This document shows, piece by piece, positions 1-8,371 of a stretch of DNA of 64,000 bases. Position numbers and translations under genes: made by a program. This DNA is from Bifidobacterium anseris. Lineage in GTDB: Bacteria > Actinomycetota > Actinomycetes > Actinomycetales > Bifidobacteriaceae. The notes under the pieces were generated by a model. The model was not told where the DNA came from. It worked only from the letters and a program-made list of their open reading frames with translations, and ran no database searches. Numbering within the stretch: the stretch's first letter is position 1; every line of letters starts with the position of its first letter. The stretch lies in contig NZ_NMYC01000005.1 in NCBI RefSeq assembly GCF_002860345.1, positions 372,001 to 436,000 of the forward strand, given 5' to 3'.

Positions 1-1
1 G

Positions 2-61
2 CAGGCCTACGGCGCGCCGACACAGGCCTACAGTGAGCCGACGCAGGCCTACGGCGCGCCG
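2..61 (+). repeat. 21-bp tandem repeat encoding TQAYxxP
   Basis: Three consecutive units of 21 bp (2-19 partial, 20-40, 41-61) share the core CAGGCCTAC and encode TQAY followed by GAP, SEP and GAP. A further TQAY occurs near 101-112. The array probably continues upstream of the window edge. Confidence 0.8.
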
Positions 62-1249
62 GCGACCGAGCCGATGAACTACGGCAGCTACGACGAGACG
101 CAGGCCTACACGCCGTCCGCGCAGCCGAACCAGGCGCCGCAAATGGATCAGTCACAGTCGATGAATCCAGCGCCGCAGCTGAGCCAGACGTCGCAGCTGA
201 ATCAGACGCAGCCGATGCAGAACTATCAGGAGCCCTTCGCCTCGCCGTATGAAAGCCAGCAGCCGCGGTCGACTGAATTCGACGGCGCCGCGCAGTCGCA
301 GCCGACGCAGGCCTTCAACTATGCGCCGATGCCGCCGATGAACCAGCCTCCGGTGAGTCAGCAGCCGCAGCCGCCGTATGGTACCCCGGCCCCGCAGGGC
401 AGCAACTACGCTGAGGGTAACGGTTATCAGCCTGGTAACAACTATCAATCCGGCAACGGCTATGTGCCGCAGTCCGGCTACGGCTACGAGCAGCAGCCGG
501 CCGCCTCCTATGGCGGCCCCGGTCAGGTGCCGCCGCAGATCCCGCCGGACGGCAACGCGCCATTCAACGGCCAGCAGCCGCCGAAGAACAGCAAGACGCC
601 GATCATCATCGCGAGCGTCGTCGCCGCCGTGCTGCTCATCGTCTGCGTCGTCTTCGCCGTCATCGCGCTCAACAAGCACGACGACAACAAGCCGAACGAG
701 AGCCCGTCCTCGTCGCACAGCCAGACGTCGTCGCCGAAGTCGAGCGACGACCCCTTCGACGATCCGAGTGATGATCCCTTCGATGAGCCGAGCGAGGACC
801 CGAGCGACGAGCCGCTCGGCGGCGGCAGCCTTGGCAGCGACGCGCTCGAGCAGGCGCTGCGCGACGGCAAGACGCTTGAGCAGGCCTTCAGCAACCCGGA
901 GGTCAAGAAGCAGCTCGAGCAGGCGATCGAGGAATCCTCCGGCGATACCGAAGGCATGGAGATGGACGTGTCCGCGAAGGGCAACACGCTCATTTACGCG
1001 ATCCGCTTCACTGATTCGACCTACGACGGCTACAGCAGCATCTACTCGTCGATGCTCGACGGCATCATGTGCTCGCCGATGAGTGAATTCGCGAAGCAGA
1101 TGGAGGACGACTACAACCTCAAGGACGCGAAGGTTCAGTTCATCCTGCAGGACTCGAAGGGCAAGACGATCCTCGACGAGACCTACGATGCGCAGTCCGA
1201 ATGCGATGTGACGAGCGACGACTACGATTCGCTGCTCAACAACGACTGA
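2..1249 (+). CDS. Membrane-anchored protein with Q/P-rich repeat N-terminus (5' partial)
   Basis: The reading frame is open from the left edge of the window, so the true start lies upstream; the first ATG inside is at 74. The visible 415 residues begin with TQAYxxP heptad repeats and a Gln/Pro/Tyr/Asn-rich stretch of about 175 residues. A single hydrophobic helix follows (IIIASVVAAVLLIVCVVFAV), then an Asp/Ser/Pro-rich acidic linker with DDPFD/DEPSE motifs. The compact C-terminal domain of about 140 residues (LEQALRDGKTLEQAF through KTILDET) resembles the DUF4854-type domain of Gram-positive surface proteins. The Pro-rich part is probably cytoplasmic and the acidic linker plus C-terminal domain outside. 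It sits ahead of a DUF4190 and a CPBP gene and is closed by a strong hairpin. Function is unknown; the family assignment is tentative. Confidence 0.75.
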   Translation, partial: QAYGAPTQAYSEPTQAYGAPATEPMNYGSYDETQAYTPSAQPNQAPQMDQSQSMNPAPQLSQTSQLNQTQPMQNYQEPFASPYESQQPRSTEFDGAAQSQPTQAFNYAPMPPMNQPPVSQQPQPPYGTPAPQGSNYAEGNGYQPGNNYQSGNGYVPQSGYGYEQQPAASYGGPGQVPPQIPPDGNAPFNGQQPPKNSKTPIIIASVVAAVLLIVCVVFAVIALNKHDDNKPNESPSSSHSQTSSPKSSDDPFDDPSDDPFDEPSEDPSDEPLGGGSLGSDALEQALRDGKTLEQAFSNPEVKKQLEQAIEESSGDTEGMEMDVSAKGNTLIYAIRFTDSTYDGYSSIYSSMLDGIMCSPMSEFAKQMEDDYNLKDAKVQFILQDSKGKTILDETYDAQSECDVTSDDYDSLLNND

Positions 1250-1299
1250 CGGCGTCCGATACACGCTGTCGATCAGCCGCCGATCAGTCATTGATCAGT

Positions 1300-1330
1300 G
1301 AGAACGCCGCGTGCACCACGCGGCGTTCTC
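1300..1330 (+). terminator. Hairpin terminator after the first gene
   Basis: A perfect 14-bp stem (1300-1313 with 1317-1330) closes on a 3-nt loop about 50 nt after the stop codon. The stem is GC-rich with an A/T-rich base (GAGAA/TTCTC). No clear T-run follows, so it could also be partly read through into the DUF4190 gene. Confidence 0.7.
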
Positions 1331-1404
1331 GTCTAAGGTAGAAACGATGCGTGGCGCCGCCGGGCGCCGAGGAGACGCGCACCTGCGCGGGAAACGAGGG
1401 AACG

Positions 1405-1746
1405 ATGAGCCAGAACGATCCGATGATGAACAATCCGTACATGGGCGGCGGTGCGCCGACGCCGCAGTACACGCCCTACCAGCAGCCGCAGTATTATCCG
1501 GCGCCGTCGTCGAAATGGAACGCCATGTCGATCGCCGGCTTCGTCTGCTCATTCTTTTTCTCACTCATCGGCCTCGTGCTGAGCATCATCGGCTATTCGC
1601 AGACGAAGAAGACCGGCGAACGCGGCGGCGACTTCGCAATCGCTGGCATCATTATCTCGGCCGTCTCGATCGCGCTGAGCGTCCTGGCGTGCATCCTCGT
1701 CTTCGTGCTCTTCGGCACCGTCTTCACGGCTGCCGTCCTGCAGTGA
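1405..1746 (+). CDS. DUF4190-type small membrane protein
   Basis: This 113-residue protein has an Asn/Met/Pro/Gln/Tyr-rich cytoplasmic N-terminus of about 38 residues and two hydrophobic segments (about 42-64 and 78-106) separated by the polar turn GYSQTKKTGERGGD, which is the usual DUF4190 two-helix hairpin. The ATG at 1405 is preferred over an upstream in-frame ATG at 1351 because GAGGG (1396-1400) precedes it. It lies 8 nt before the CPBP protease gene and is likely cotranscribed with it. Members are common in actinobacterial envelopes; their biochemical role is not established. Confidence 0.8.
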   Translation: MSQNDPMMNNPYMGGGAPTPQYTPYQQPQYYPAPSSKWNAMSIAGFVCSFFFSLIGLVLSIIGYSQTKKTGERGGDFAIAGIIISAVSIALSVLACILVFVLFGTVFTAAVLQ

Positions 1747-1754
1747 GGCAGCCG

Positions 1755-2813
1755 ATGAGCGTTCCGACGACTCCGCCGCAACCGCAGCCATCACAGCAAC
1801 TGCCGCCGCAGCCGCCGATGTACTATGCGCTCGGGCCGCAGATGCCGCAGCCGCAGATGGACGAGCGCATCGCGAAGGCGCGCCGTGGCGCATCCTGTGT
1901 CGGTGCCGGCTTCACGTTCATCATCGTCATCTGGTGCGCGATCACATTGCTGCTGCAGTCGGCCTTCATGTGGCTGCGCAGCAGCATGGCCGGATGGATG
2001 GCGATCACGATCTCCGATTTCGCGCTGTGCGTGTGCGCGATCCCGATCGGCTACCAGCTGCTGCGCGGCGTGCCGCTGCTGCCAACGCGCCGTTTCGTTC
2101 TGCGCCCATCGCAGTGGTTCGTCTATCTGCTGATGTGCCTGCCGATCATCTGGGTCGGCAACCTGCTCGGCTCGGGCCTGTCCGCACTGCTGTCGTCGGG
2201 ACGGGCCGACAACCGCGTCACGGAGATGATGACCGGATCGAACTGGTTCGTTATGGCCATCGCGACCGTCGTCGTCGCGCCGCTCGTCGAGGAATGGCTG
2301 TTCCGCAAGCAGATCATCGGACGCCTGCGCCGCTACGGCGAAAAGCCGGCGATCGTATTGTCCGCGCTGTTCTTCGGCCTGTTCCACCTCAACCTCTACC
2401 AGTTCTTCTACGCTTTTGGCCTGGGACTGCTGTTCGGCTACGTCTACACGCGCACGAGTCGGCTGCGCTACAGCGTCGCGCTGCACATGGTCATCAACGC
2501 GAACAGCGCGCTCATCGGCACGACGATGCTCGGCCGCTACGAGCAGATCATCGCGAAACCCGACCTGCTGAGCCATCCGCAGACCGGCGACGTGCTGTTT
2601 ATCGTCGCGATGGCGTTCTACCTCGTGCTGATGCTCGCCGGCATCATCGCCGGCTTCGTGCTGCTCATCCGCAGAAGGCGGCGCTTGCGCTGGTACGAGG
2701 CGCCTGACGAACTGCCGCGCGGCGCCGCGATGCCGACCTTCTTCGGCAACGCCGGTGTCATCGTCTTCCTCGTCCTCGGCGTCATCGGCACGTTCGCGAT
2801 GACGCTGCTGTAG
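1755..2813 (+). CDS. CPBP family intramembrane glutamic endopeptidase
   Basis: The 352-residue multi-pass membrane protein carries the three CPBP (CAAX protease/bacteriocin-processing, Abi) motifs: EEWLFR (EExxxR), FGLFHLN (FxxxH) and HMVINAN (HxxxN). These residues form the catalytic site in the membrane. A Pro/Gln-rich N-terminus of about 40 residues precedes about eight hydrophobic helices. The ATG at 1755 lies 8 nt after the DUF4190 stop and the stop of that gene (CAGTGAGGCAG) supplies a GAGG-like ribosome site. The substrate is unknown; relatives process prenylated proteins or peptides or support bacteriocin immunity. The gene converges with the MscS gene, with only 10 nt between stops. 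Confidence 0.88.
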   Translation: MSVPTTPPQPQPSQQLPPQPPMYYALGPQMPQPQMDERIAKARRGASCVGAGFTFIIVIWCAITLLLQSAFMWLRSSMAGWMAITISDFALCVCAIPIGYQLLRGVPLLPTRRFVLRPSQWFVYLLMCLPIIWVGNLLGSGLSALLSSGRADNRVTEMMTGSNWFVMAIATVVVAPLVEEWLFRKQIIGRLRRYGEKPAIVLSALFFGLFHLNLYQFFYAFGLGLLFGYVYTRTSRLRYSVALHMVINANSALIGTTMLGRYEQIIAKPDLLSHPQTGDVLFIVAMAFYLVLMLAGIIAGFVLLIRRRRRLRWYEAPDELPRGAAMPTFFGNAGVIVFLVLGVIGTFAMTLL

Positions 2814-2823
2814 CCGCGCACGA

Positions 2824-3624
2824 TCAGTGGGAGGCGGCGTCCTTCGCGGCGACCGAGCCGGAGGCGGCGAAATCGGTGAACATCGACGACGCGCTCACGG
2901 CGCGCGTGATCGCGTCGGTCACCGCCGACAATGCGACGCCCGGCCGCGCATAGGCAATGATGTTGCCGGTTGTGCCCGCCGGCGAGAAGCCGGTGAAACG
3001 GATGAGCGGCTGGGGAGTCTCGCAGATCAGGTCGTGCGCCGATTCGTCGATTTTGCCGAGCAGCTCGTCCGTCAGCGCGTCCATGTCGACGCCCGGCTTC
3101 GCCGTGAACGGAATTGCCACCTGCGACTCGTTCGCCGGCAGATATTTCTCCAACGCCGTCGTGTTGAGCACCGAATTCGGAATCATCAACGTGTTGCCGT
3201 TGCGCTCGCGTACGACGGTCTGCCTCCACGTGACGTCGGTGACGGTGCCGGTCACGCCGGAGATCGAGACGACGTCGCCCGGCTGCAGCACATGCGAGAA
3301 CATCAGTTGGAAACCGCCGATCGTGTTCGCGATCGAATCCTTGAGGCCGAGCGAGATCGCGAAGCCGCCGATGCCGAGCGCTGTGAACAACGTGACCGGG
3401 TTGACGCCGAAGACCGGCTTGAGCACGATCGTGACGGCGAGCGTCCAGATGAGGATGCGCGAGAGGTTGATGAAGATTGACGCATTCGGGATCTGCGAAC
3501 GCCGCAATACCTTGTCGAGCACGCGCGATGTGATGCGCGCCGCAATCATCGCGGCGACGGTCACGATGACGACGAGGATGATTTTGCCGCTGTTCACGCG
3601 CAGCCAGTCCCACACGATGTCCAT
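2824..3624 (-). CDS. MscS-family small-conductance mechanosensitive channel
   Basis: The protein has 266 residues, close to the 286 of E. coli MscS. It has three predicted membrane helices (about 14-33, 50-70, 76-100). The last is the Gly/Ala-rich pore helix (ALGIGGFAISLGLKDSIANTIGG), followed by the conserved beta-domain start (LQPGDVVSISGVTGTV) and NGNTLMIPNS. A C-terminal alpha/beta domain follows. It should open on membrane tension during hypo-osmotic shock to release solutes. It is downstream of the TetR gene on the same strand, separated by a hairpin. Confidence 0.9.
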   Translation of the reverse strand: MDIVWDWLRVNSGKIILVVIVTVAAMIAARITSRVLDKVLRRSQIPNASIFINLSRILIWTLAVTIVLKPVFGVNPVTLFTALGIGGFAISLGLKDSIANTIGGFQLMFSHVLQPGDVVSISGVTGTVTDVTWRQTVVRERNGNTLMIPNSVLNTTALEKYLPANESQVAIPFTAKPGVDMDALTDELLGKIDESAHDLICETPQPLIRFTGFSPAGTTGNIIAYARPGVALSAVTDAITRAVSASSMFTDFAASGSVAAKDAASH

Positions 3625-3647
3625 GACGCTCCCGGAAGAATCGGTTC

Positions 3648-3671
3648 GATGGCCGCCGGTCGGCGGCCATC
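3648..3671 (-). terminator. Hairpin between tetR-type gene and mscS
   Basis: A perfect 10-bp stem (3648-3657 with 3662-3671, GATGGCCGCC/GGCGGCCATC) with a 4-nt loop lies 46 nt after the TetR gene and 23 nt before the MscS start. No T-tract follows, so it is either a terminator or a leader structure of mscS. Confidence 0.5.
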
Positions 3672-3717
3672 GCCATCATAGCGGCCATGTGGGAATCATG
3701 GCATTGCGGCAATCAGG

Positions 3718-4398
3718 TCAGCGGTAGCGGTCGCCGGGCGTGATGAAGCTCGGCACATGGTTGTGGACGCGGTTGTAGCCGAGCGCCATGCGACGCCAAT
3801 AGGACGTCGGATCCTCGTCGGCCATCGTCAGGAACAGACCCATCGCGAGAATTGCGACGTCGCTGTCAAGCAGGTCGTCGACGGTGATGCGGTTGCGCAT
3901 CTGCGGCCAGTTGTACAGCGAGGAGACGATGCCGCCGACACAGAAATCGACGAGCACCTTCGTCTTCGGCTCGATCGAGACGGTGTCGGAGCCGACGAGC
4001 GTCAGTAGCGTCATGCGCAGGAAGTCGCACAGCGATTCGACAAGTTCGTTCGTCGTGTGCGGGCCGACGAGCAGCGCGAGACGGTTGAGATGCTGCAACT
4101 GTTCGGGATCGTTGAGCAGACGAACGCAGAAGTGACGCCATTCGACGTTCGGGTCGCCGGCCGGATGCGCGTAGAACGGCATCGGCAGGCGCTCGACCTC
4201 ATGCAGGATCGCCGAATCGGCGAGCTCAGGCAGTCCGGAGTAGTGGTAGTAGAAGGAGTTGCGGTTCACCTGCGCCGCATGCACGACGTCGGTCACCGTG
4301 ATGCGGTCATAGTCATGCTCCTCGAGCAGCGTCCAGAACGCATTCTCGAGCCGCTCCTTGGCAGGGAGAATCTCTGAATCACGACGAGGCCTAGACAT
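3718..4398 (-). CDS. TetR/AcrR family transcriptional regulator
   Basis: In this 226-residue protein, residues about 10-60 form a TetR DNA-binding domain with the helix-turn-helix ITVTDVVHAAQVNRNSFYYH; the FYYHY ending is typical. The remaining helical region would bind a ligand and dimerise and does not identify one. The ATG at 4398 is supported by GAAGGAGC upstream. Its regulon is unknown; the next gene on the strand is mscS and the gene upstream is a DUF2974 hydrolase. Confidence 0.88.
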   Translation of the reverse strand: MSRPRRDSEILPAKERLENAFWTLLEEHDYDRITVTDVVHAAQVNRNSFYYHYSGLPELADSAILHEVERLPMPFYAHPAGDPNVEWRHFCVRLLNDPEQLQHLNRLALLVGPHTTNELVESLCDFLRMTLLTLVGSDTVSIEPKTKVLVDFCVGGIVSSLYNWPQMRNRITVDDLLDSDVAILAMGLFLTMADEDPTSYWRRMALGYNRVHNHVPSFITPGDRYR

Positions 4399-4701
4399 GC
4401 GTTCCGCTCCTTCAGATCGCTTCGATCATTGACGTCGGCCCATGTGCCGGATGCCTTTCGGATCATGCGCCGTATACGAGACGGGGTGGGATGCGGCCCC
4501 GCGTTTCCGTTGTGCTGCTCCTAAGTCTATAGGCAGATGATTGCTCAATGGCTGTGGCATGGCTGCTGGCGAAACGTCCGGGCTCTGGGCATCGCGCTGT
4601 TCGACCGTCGTGAGGGGGACCGTCATTTTGCGCTGTGGGCCATACCACAGGCCGACATGGGACGTTTCGACAACCGGACGGCAGGATTGGACAGCGGTGA
4701 A
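4399..4701. other. Intergenic region, TetR gene promoter side
   Basis: There is no convincing gene in these 303 bases. A 6-bp inverted repeat CTGTGG-gccata-CCACAG (4633-4650) lies about 50 nt beyond the stop of the DUF2974 gene and could be its weak terminator. TCTATA at 4526-4531 reads TATAGA on the - strand, a possible -10 for the regulator gene, but no good -35 accompanies it. Confidence 0.5.
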
Positions 4702-5895
4702 TCAGTGGTGGAACGTGGCCGTCGCGAGCATCCACAGCGCCTGATTGATGTATTTGCGTTCCTCGCTCGTCAGTCCCACATATTGCCCGAGCATGCTCGG
4801 AATGACGCGCGGGCCGGCCTTCATCAGCTCGGTCGTGCTCTTGTAGCCGCTTGACGTCAGCACGCGGAACAGCGCCTCGACGCCATGCTCGCGCTGCCGC
4901 TGCGTCATGCCGGCGAGCCAGTCGTTGAGCGCGTCGTTGAAGATTTTCGAACTGTTCGACAGGCCTTCCGGCGCAATCTCGAACTCGTCGCCGTGCATCT
5001 GCCAGCTGTAGCATGAATGCTGACCGAGGCCGTCGGCGTCCGACTTGACGACGACGAGCTTCTCATGCGGCGATTCATTGAGCAGCATGCCGATAATCGA
5101 CGAATCGGGCACGACCTTCGTGATGCGGTCGACGACGGTGCCGTATTCGTAACTGTGTACGACGTCCGGCGGGAAACCGGGGCCGTCGAAGGAGTAGATG
5201 TGGCGGATGCGGTCCTTGACGTCGTCATGCGCGTTCATCGCCGCGTAGACGGAGACGTTGCCGCCCTTCGAATGCCCGGTGAGGATGATGTCGCCGTCCC
5301 ACAGCGCGGCCACCTTCTCGAGATAGTCGGCCGCCTGCTTCTGCGCCGGCACCGGATACTGGAAGGCCATGTTGAAATCCTCCTTCCAGCCGACGAGCGA
5401 ATCGTCGGTGCCGCGGAAGGCGATGACGAGCTCGCCGGTTGGCAGCCGGAAGGTCAGCGCGGCGAACTGCGTCTGCTCGGCCTCGTCGAAGCGTTCCTCG
5501 GCCGCCGAGACATGCACGACCGAAAACCGCGGATTCGCGGCGATCGAACGGTAGAACGCATGCGACTCATGCGGATCGCCGAAGCCGGAATGCCTCGCGA
5601 TGTACGGATGGGTCGTCTCATATTCGCCGAGCTCATGCTCGATGCGGCGCAGCGCCGGGCCGTCGAAGGGCGCGCGGACAAGCGCACGCAGCGAATGGGA
5701 GAGCCGTCGCCAATCGAAGGAGCGCACACGCCTGCCGAAACTGCCGTAACGCTCCTCGAGCGCCGCAAGTGTCGGCACATCGGAGGGGATCTTGTCGTAG
5801 CTCAGCAGCGCGAACACGAGCGCATCGGCCATATGAAACGGCCACTGGGAGAAATCACGGGTCTCCGTATGCGCATAGTCGAGAATGTTACCCAT
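4702..5895 (-). CDS. DUF2974 (Mbeg1-like) alpha/beta-hydrolase
   Basis: The 397-residue protein belongs to the Mbeg1-like lipase-fold family. The nucleophile elbow is GHSKGG, with the catalytic serine at about residue 209. It is preceded by the FRGTDDSLVGWKEDFNM segment typical of class-3-lipase-like folds, and it begins MGNILDYAHTETRDFSQWPF, as family members do. No signal peptide is evident, so it is probably cytoplasmic. Lipase or esterase activity is inferred from the fold; the substrate is unknown. It is a monocistronic-looking gene downstream of the aminotransferase gene on the same strand. Confidence 0.85.
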   Translation of the reverse strand: MGNILDYAHTETRDFSQWPFHMADALVFALLSYDKIPSDVPTLAALEERYGSFGRRVRSFDWRRLSHSLRALVRAPFDGPALRRIEHELGEYETTHPYIARHSGFGDPHESHAFYRSIAANPRFSVVHVSAAEERFDEAEQTQFAALTFRLPTGELVIAFRGTDDSLVGWKEDFNMAFQYPVPAQKQAADYLEKVAALWDGDIILTGHSKGGNVSVYAAMNAHDDVKDRIRHIYSFDGPGFPPDVVHSYEYGTVVDRITKVVPDSSIIGMLLNESPHEKLVVVKSDADGLGQHSCYSWQMHGDEFEIAPEGLSNSSKIFNDALNDWLAGMTQRQREHGVEALFRVLTSSGYKSTTELMKAGPRVIPSMLGQYVGLTSEERKYINQALWMLATATFHH

Positions 5896-6006
5896 GCCGG
5901 CCTTCCCGGAACGTGCCGCTGCGGCCGTCCCCGCAGCCTATTGTACGGGCGGACGGCCGCGAGCGGGCGGGCGATTGCGGCGGGCGGAAGTCGGACGCCG
6001 CAGACT

Positions 6007-7197
6007 TCAGCCGCCGTAGACTTCGGAGACGAACTCGCGCAGCCTCGCGACGCCGCGGCGCACCTGATCGGTCTCCAGACAGTAGGAGATACGCAGATAG
6101 CCGGGCATGCCGAAGGAATCGGAAGGCACCATGAACAGGTCGTAGTCCATCGCCTTGCGCGCGAACTCGTTCGCATCCTCCTCAAGCGCCTTCGGGAAGA
6201 TGTAGAAGGTGCCGCCGGGGCGCGCCACCGTAAAGCCGAGATCGACGAGCGCGTCATAGATGATGTTCATGTTCGTCTCGTAGATCGACAGGTCGCTCGT
6301 GTCGTCGAGCACGCGCGCGACGGCGAGCTGAATCGACGACGACGGGCAGTTGTGTCCGATCGTGCGGCTGATCTGCGCGAACATCGGCACAAGCAGATCG
6401 GCGTCCGTCGCGCGCGGATTGACGGCGACGTAGCCAATGCGCTCACCCGGCAGCGACAGCGACTTCGAGAACGAATAGCAGGTGAGCGTGTTGTCGTAGA
6501 AGCGCGCCGGATACGGCTGCTCGGCGCCGTCGAAGACGATCTCGCGGTACGGCTCGTCGGAGATCAGGAAGATGTCATGGCCGAACTCGCGCTGCTTGGC
6601 GCGCAGCATGTCGGCGAGCGTCTCGAGCGTCTCGGCCGAATAGACGGTGCCCGACGGATTGTTCGGCGTGTTGATGAGCACGGCCGCGACCTTCGGGTTG
6701 AGCGCACGCTCGAAGGCGTCGAAATCGATCTGGAAACGCTCGGTGTCCGGCGGCACGACGGTCAGCTTCGCGCCGGTGCCCTCGACGTACGGGAGGTATT
6801 CGGGGAAGAACGGCGCGAAGGTGACGATTTCGTCGCCCGGCTTCGTCACCGCGCGGAACGCGTGCGCGAGCGCGCCGGTCGCGCCGGCCGTCGGGAACAG
6901 GTGCGCGGCCTCGTAGTCCATGCCGAAGCGGCGGTTGAGCGAATCGGCCATCGCCTGACGCACCGACAGGATGCCCATCGACGGGCTGTAGCCGTGCAGC
7001 ACATGCGGTGGCTCGGTCGAGTAGAGGTCAAGCATCGCGTCGGTGAACTGCGACGGGCACGGTACGTTCGGGTTGCCAATCGAGAAATCGAAGACATGGT
7101 CCGCGCCGATTTCGCGTTTGCGCGCGCTCGCGCGTTCACTGATCGAACGGATGACGGATTTCTCGTTGAGCATGTCCTTGTAACGGTCGTTGATCAT
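6007..7197 (-). CDS. PLP-dependent aminotransferase, class I/II
   Basis: The 396-residue fold-type I aminotransferase shows the N-terminal FSIGNPNVPCP substrate loop, the NTPNNPSGTVY motif, ISDEPYREIVFDG with the PLP-contacting Asp/Tyr, and the Schiff-base lysine in CYSFSKSLSLPGERIGYV. The ATG at 7197 is chosen because AAAGG precedes it; an upstream in-frame ATG at 7260 has no such site. It resembles aspartate- or aromatic-type transaminases annotated only as pyridoxal phosphate-dependent aminotransferase in bifidobacteria. The amino donor is not determinable here. Confidence 0.9.
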   Translation of the reverse strand: MINDRYKDMLNEKSVIRSISERASARKREIGADHVFDFSIGNPNVPCPSQFTDAMLDLYSTEPPHVLHGYSPSMGILSVRQAMADSLNRRFGMDYEAAHLFPTAGATGALAHAFRAVTKPGDEIVTFAPFFPEYLPYVEGTGAKLTVVPPDTERFQIDFDAFERALNPKVAAVLINTPNNPSGTVYSAETLETLADMLRAKQREFGHDIFLISDEPYREIVFDGAEQPYPARFYDNTLTCYSFSKSLSLPGERIGYVAVNPRATDADLLVPMFAQISRTIGHNCPSSSIQLAVARVLDDTSDLSIYETNMNIIYDALVDLGFTVARPGGTFYIFPKALEEDANEFARKAMDYDLFMVPSDSFGMPGYLRISYCLETDQVRRGVARLREFVSEVYGG

Positions 7198-7278
7198 GGC
7201 AGCCTTTCGGATCGGGTGGACGGGAATGAGGCCAGCGTACGCCGAAACCATGTCGCGCACGTTGCGCCGGCGCAGCGC

Positions 7279-8145
7279 TCAGCGCGACGCGCGATGCGCA
7301 CGGTACTTCGCGAACTGCGCGCGCACCTCCTTGAGCAGATGCGGGTCGTGCACGGTCCGCATCTGCGGGTACGCGTCGATGAGGCGGCGCTGCTGCAGGC
7401 TGAACAGATCGTGCACGCGCGTCGAGAGCTGGTCGCTCGTGTCGTGCACGCGTTCGCCGGCGTCGCGCACCTTCGTCACGGCGCGCGTGCCGAGGCCGTC
7501 GGTGACCTCGTTGAGGCGTGCGCCGGCCGCTTCGATATGGTCGTCGGCGGCGGTGATGCCGGCGTCGATATGCGTGATTCCGCGCTGCTTGACGGCCTTG
7601 ATGTCCGATTCGACGCGCGCGAGGCGGCCGTTCATGCTGATCAGGCTGCCGAAGGTGATGACGGCGTCGACGAGCGTGATGACGAGCAGCGTCGTCGATA
7701 CGGCGATCAGTGTCGTCGGCGGGATTGCGTCGCACAATTCGGCGACGTGCGGCTGCGCCCACAGTTTGATGACGGTGCAGCCGAGGCCGAAGAAGATGAA
7801 GCCGTTGAGGTAGACACGGCCGTTGATGTTGAACGGCTTGTTCGAATAGTCCCACAGCCGCATATGGAACAACTTCTCGATGCCCCACGAAGTCAGGTAT
7901 TCAAGGGTGCAGGCGAGGACGCCGCTGCTGAGGAAGACGGCGAGGAACGTGTGCTCGCCGGGCAGTGCGTAGATGGCGAGCAGCGCGCCGAAGCCATAGA
8001 TCGGGCACAGCGGGCCGTTGAGGATGCCACGGTCGACGAAACGCCGCTTCATGACGATGTTGAGGCAGGTCTCCCACAGCCAGCCGATGAAACTGTACAG
8101 CAGAAACCACAGGAAGATCTTGTCGAAGGCGAGGAGGACGTTCAT
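7279..8145 (-). CDS. CmpB-like (putative ABC-transporter type IV) membrane protein
   Basis: This 288-residue protein has a five-helix membrane domain in residues 1-150 with the family hallmarks FLLYSFIGWLWET, GPLCPIYGFGA, LEYLTSWGIEKLF and LWDYSNKPFNINGRVYL. That pattern matches the PF06541 putative ABC-transporter type IV family. A roughly 130-residue C-terminal extension of charged amphipathic helices follows (ARVESDIKAVKQRG, AGERVHDTSDQLSTRV), probably a cytoplasmic coiled coil. Transport function is only nominal; no ATPase gene is nearby. The ATG at 8145 is preferred over one 11 codons upstream. It is divergent from the 8372 gene. Confidence 0.82.
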   Translation of the reverse strand: MNVLLAFDKIFLWFLLYSFIGWLWETCLNIVMKRRFVDRGILNGPLCPIYGFGALLAIYALPGEHTFLAVFLSSGVLACTLEYLTSWGIEKLFHMRLWDYSNKPFNINGRVYLNGFIFFGLGCTVIKLWAQPHVAELCDAIPPTTLIAVSTTLLVITLVDAVITFGSLISMNGRLARVESDIKAVKQRGITHIDAGITAADDHIEAAGARLNEVTDGLGTRAVTKVRDAGERVHDTSDQLSTRVHDLFSLQQRRLIDAYPQMRTVHDPHLLKEVRAQFAKYRAHRASR

Positions 8146-8215
8146 GGACACCACGGTACCGCATCGGCGGGTTCTCACGTGTTGGGACGGCGGTGAAGGC
8201 GCGCCGCGACTGCGC

Positions 8216-8221
8216 TACACT
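8216..8221 (+). promoter_or_regulatory. Candidate -10 hexamer TACACT
   Basis: TACACT lies 9 nt before an ATG at 8231 that opens a nine-codon frame and 150 nt before the GTG of the 8372 gene. It falls between two copies of AAGGCGCGCC (8196-8205, 8236-8245). No clear -35 was found. Confidence 0.35.
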
Positions 8222-8371
8222 GTCAAAACCATGGAAAGGCGCGCCACAGTGGTGGCGTAGGCGCATACGGGCGATGGGGTCCTGCAGCAGGCCGCGTCCG
8301 GCGATGGACGGTGGCGGCGCGAATATGCGAAAACGACGACGGTAGGATACGGCCGCCGGAAAGGAGCACAC

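Noticed and set aside
5017-8196. Very long + strand open frame opposite the hydrolase, aminotransferase and CmpB genes
   Set aside because: It is antisense to three well-supported genes and encodes an Arg/Val/Glu-rich low-complexity product, as expected from the complementary strand of G/C-rich codons.
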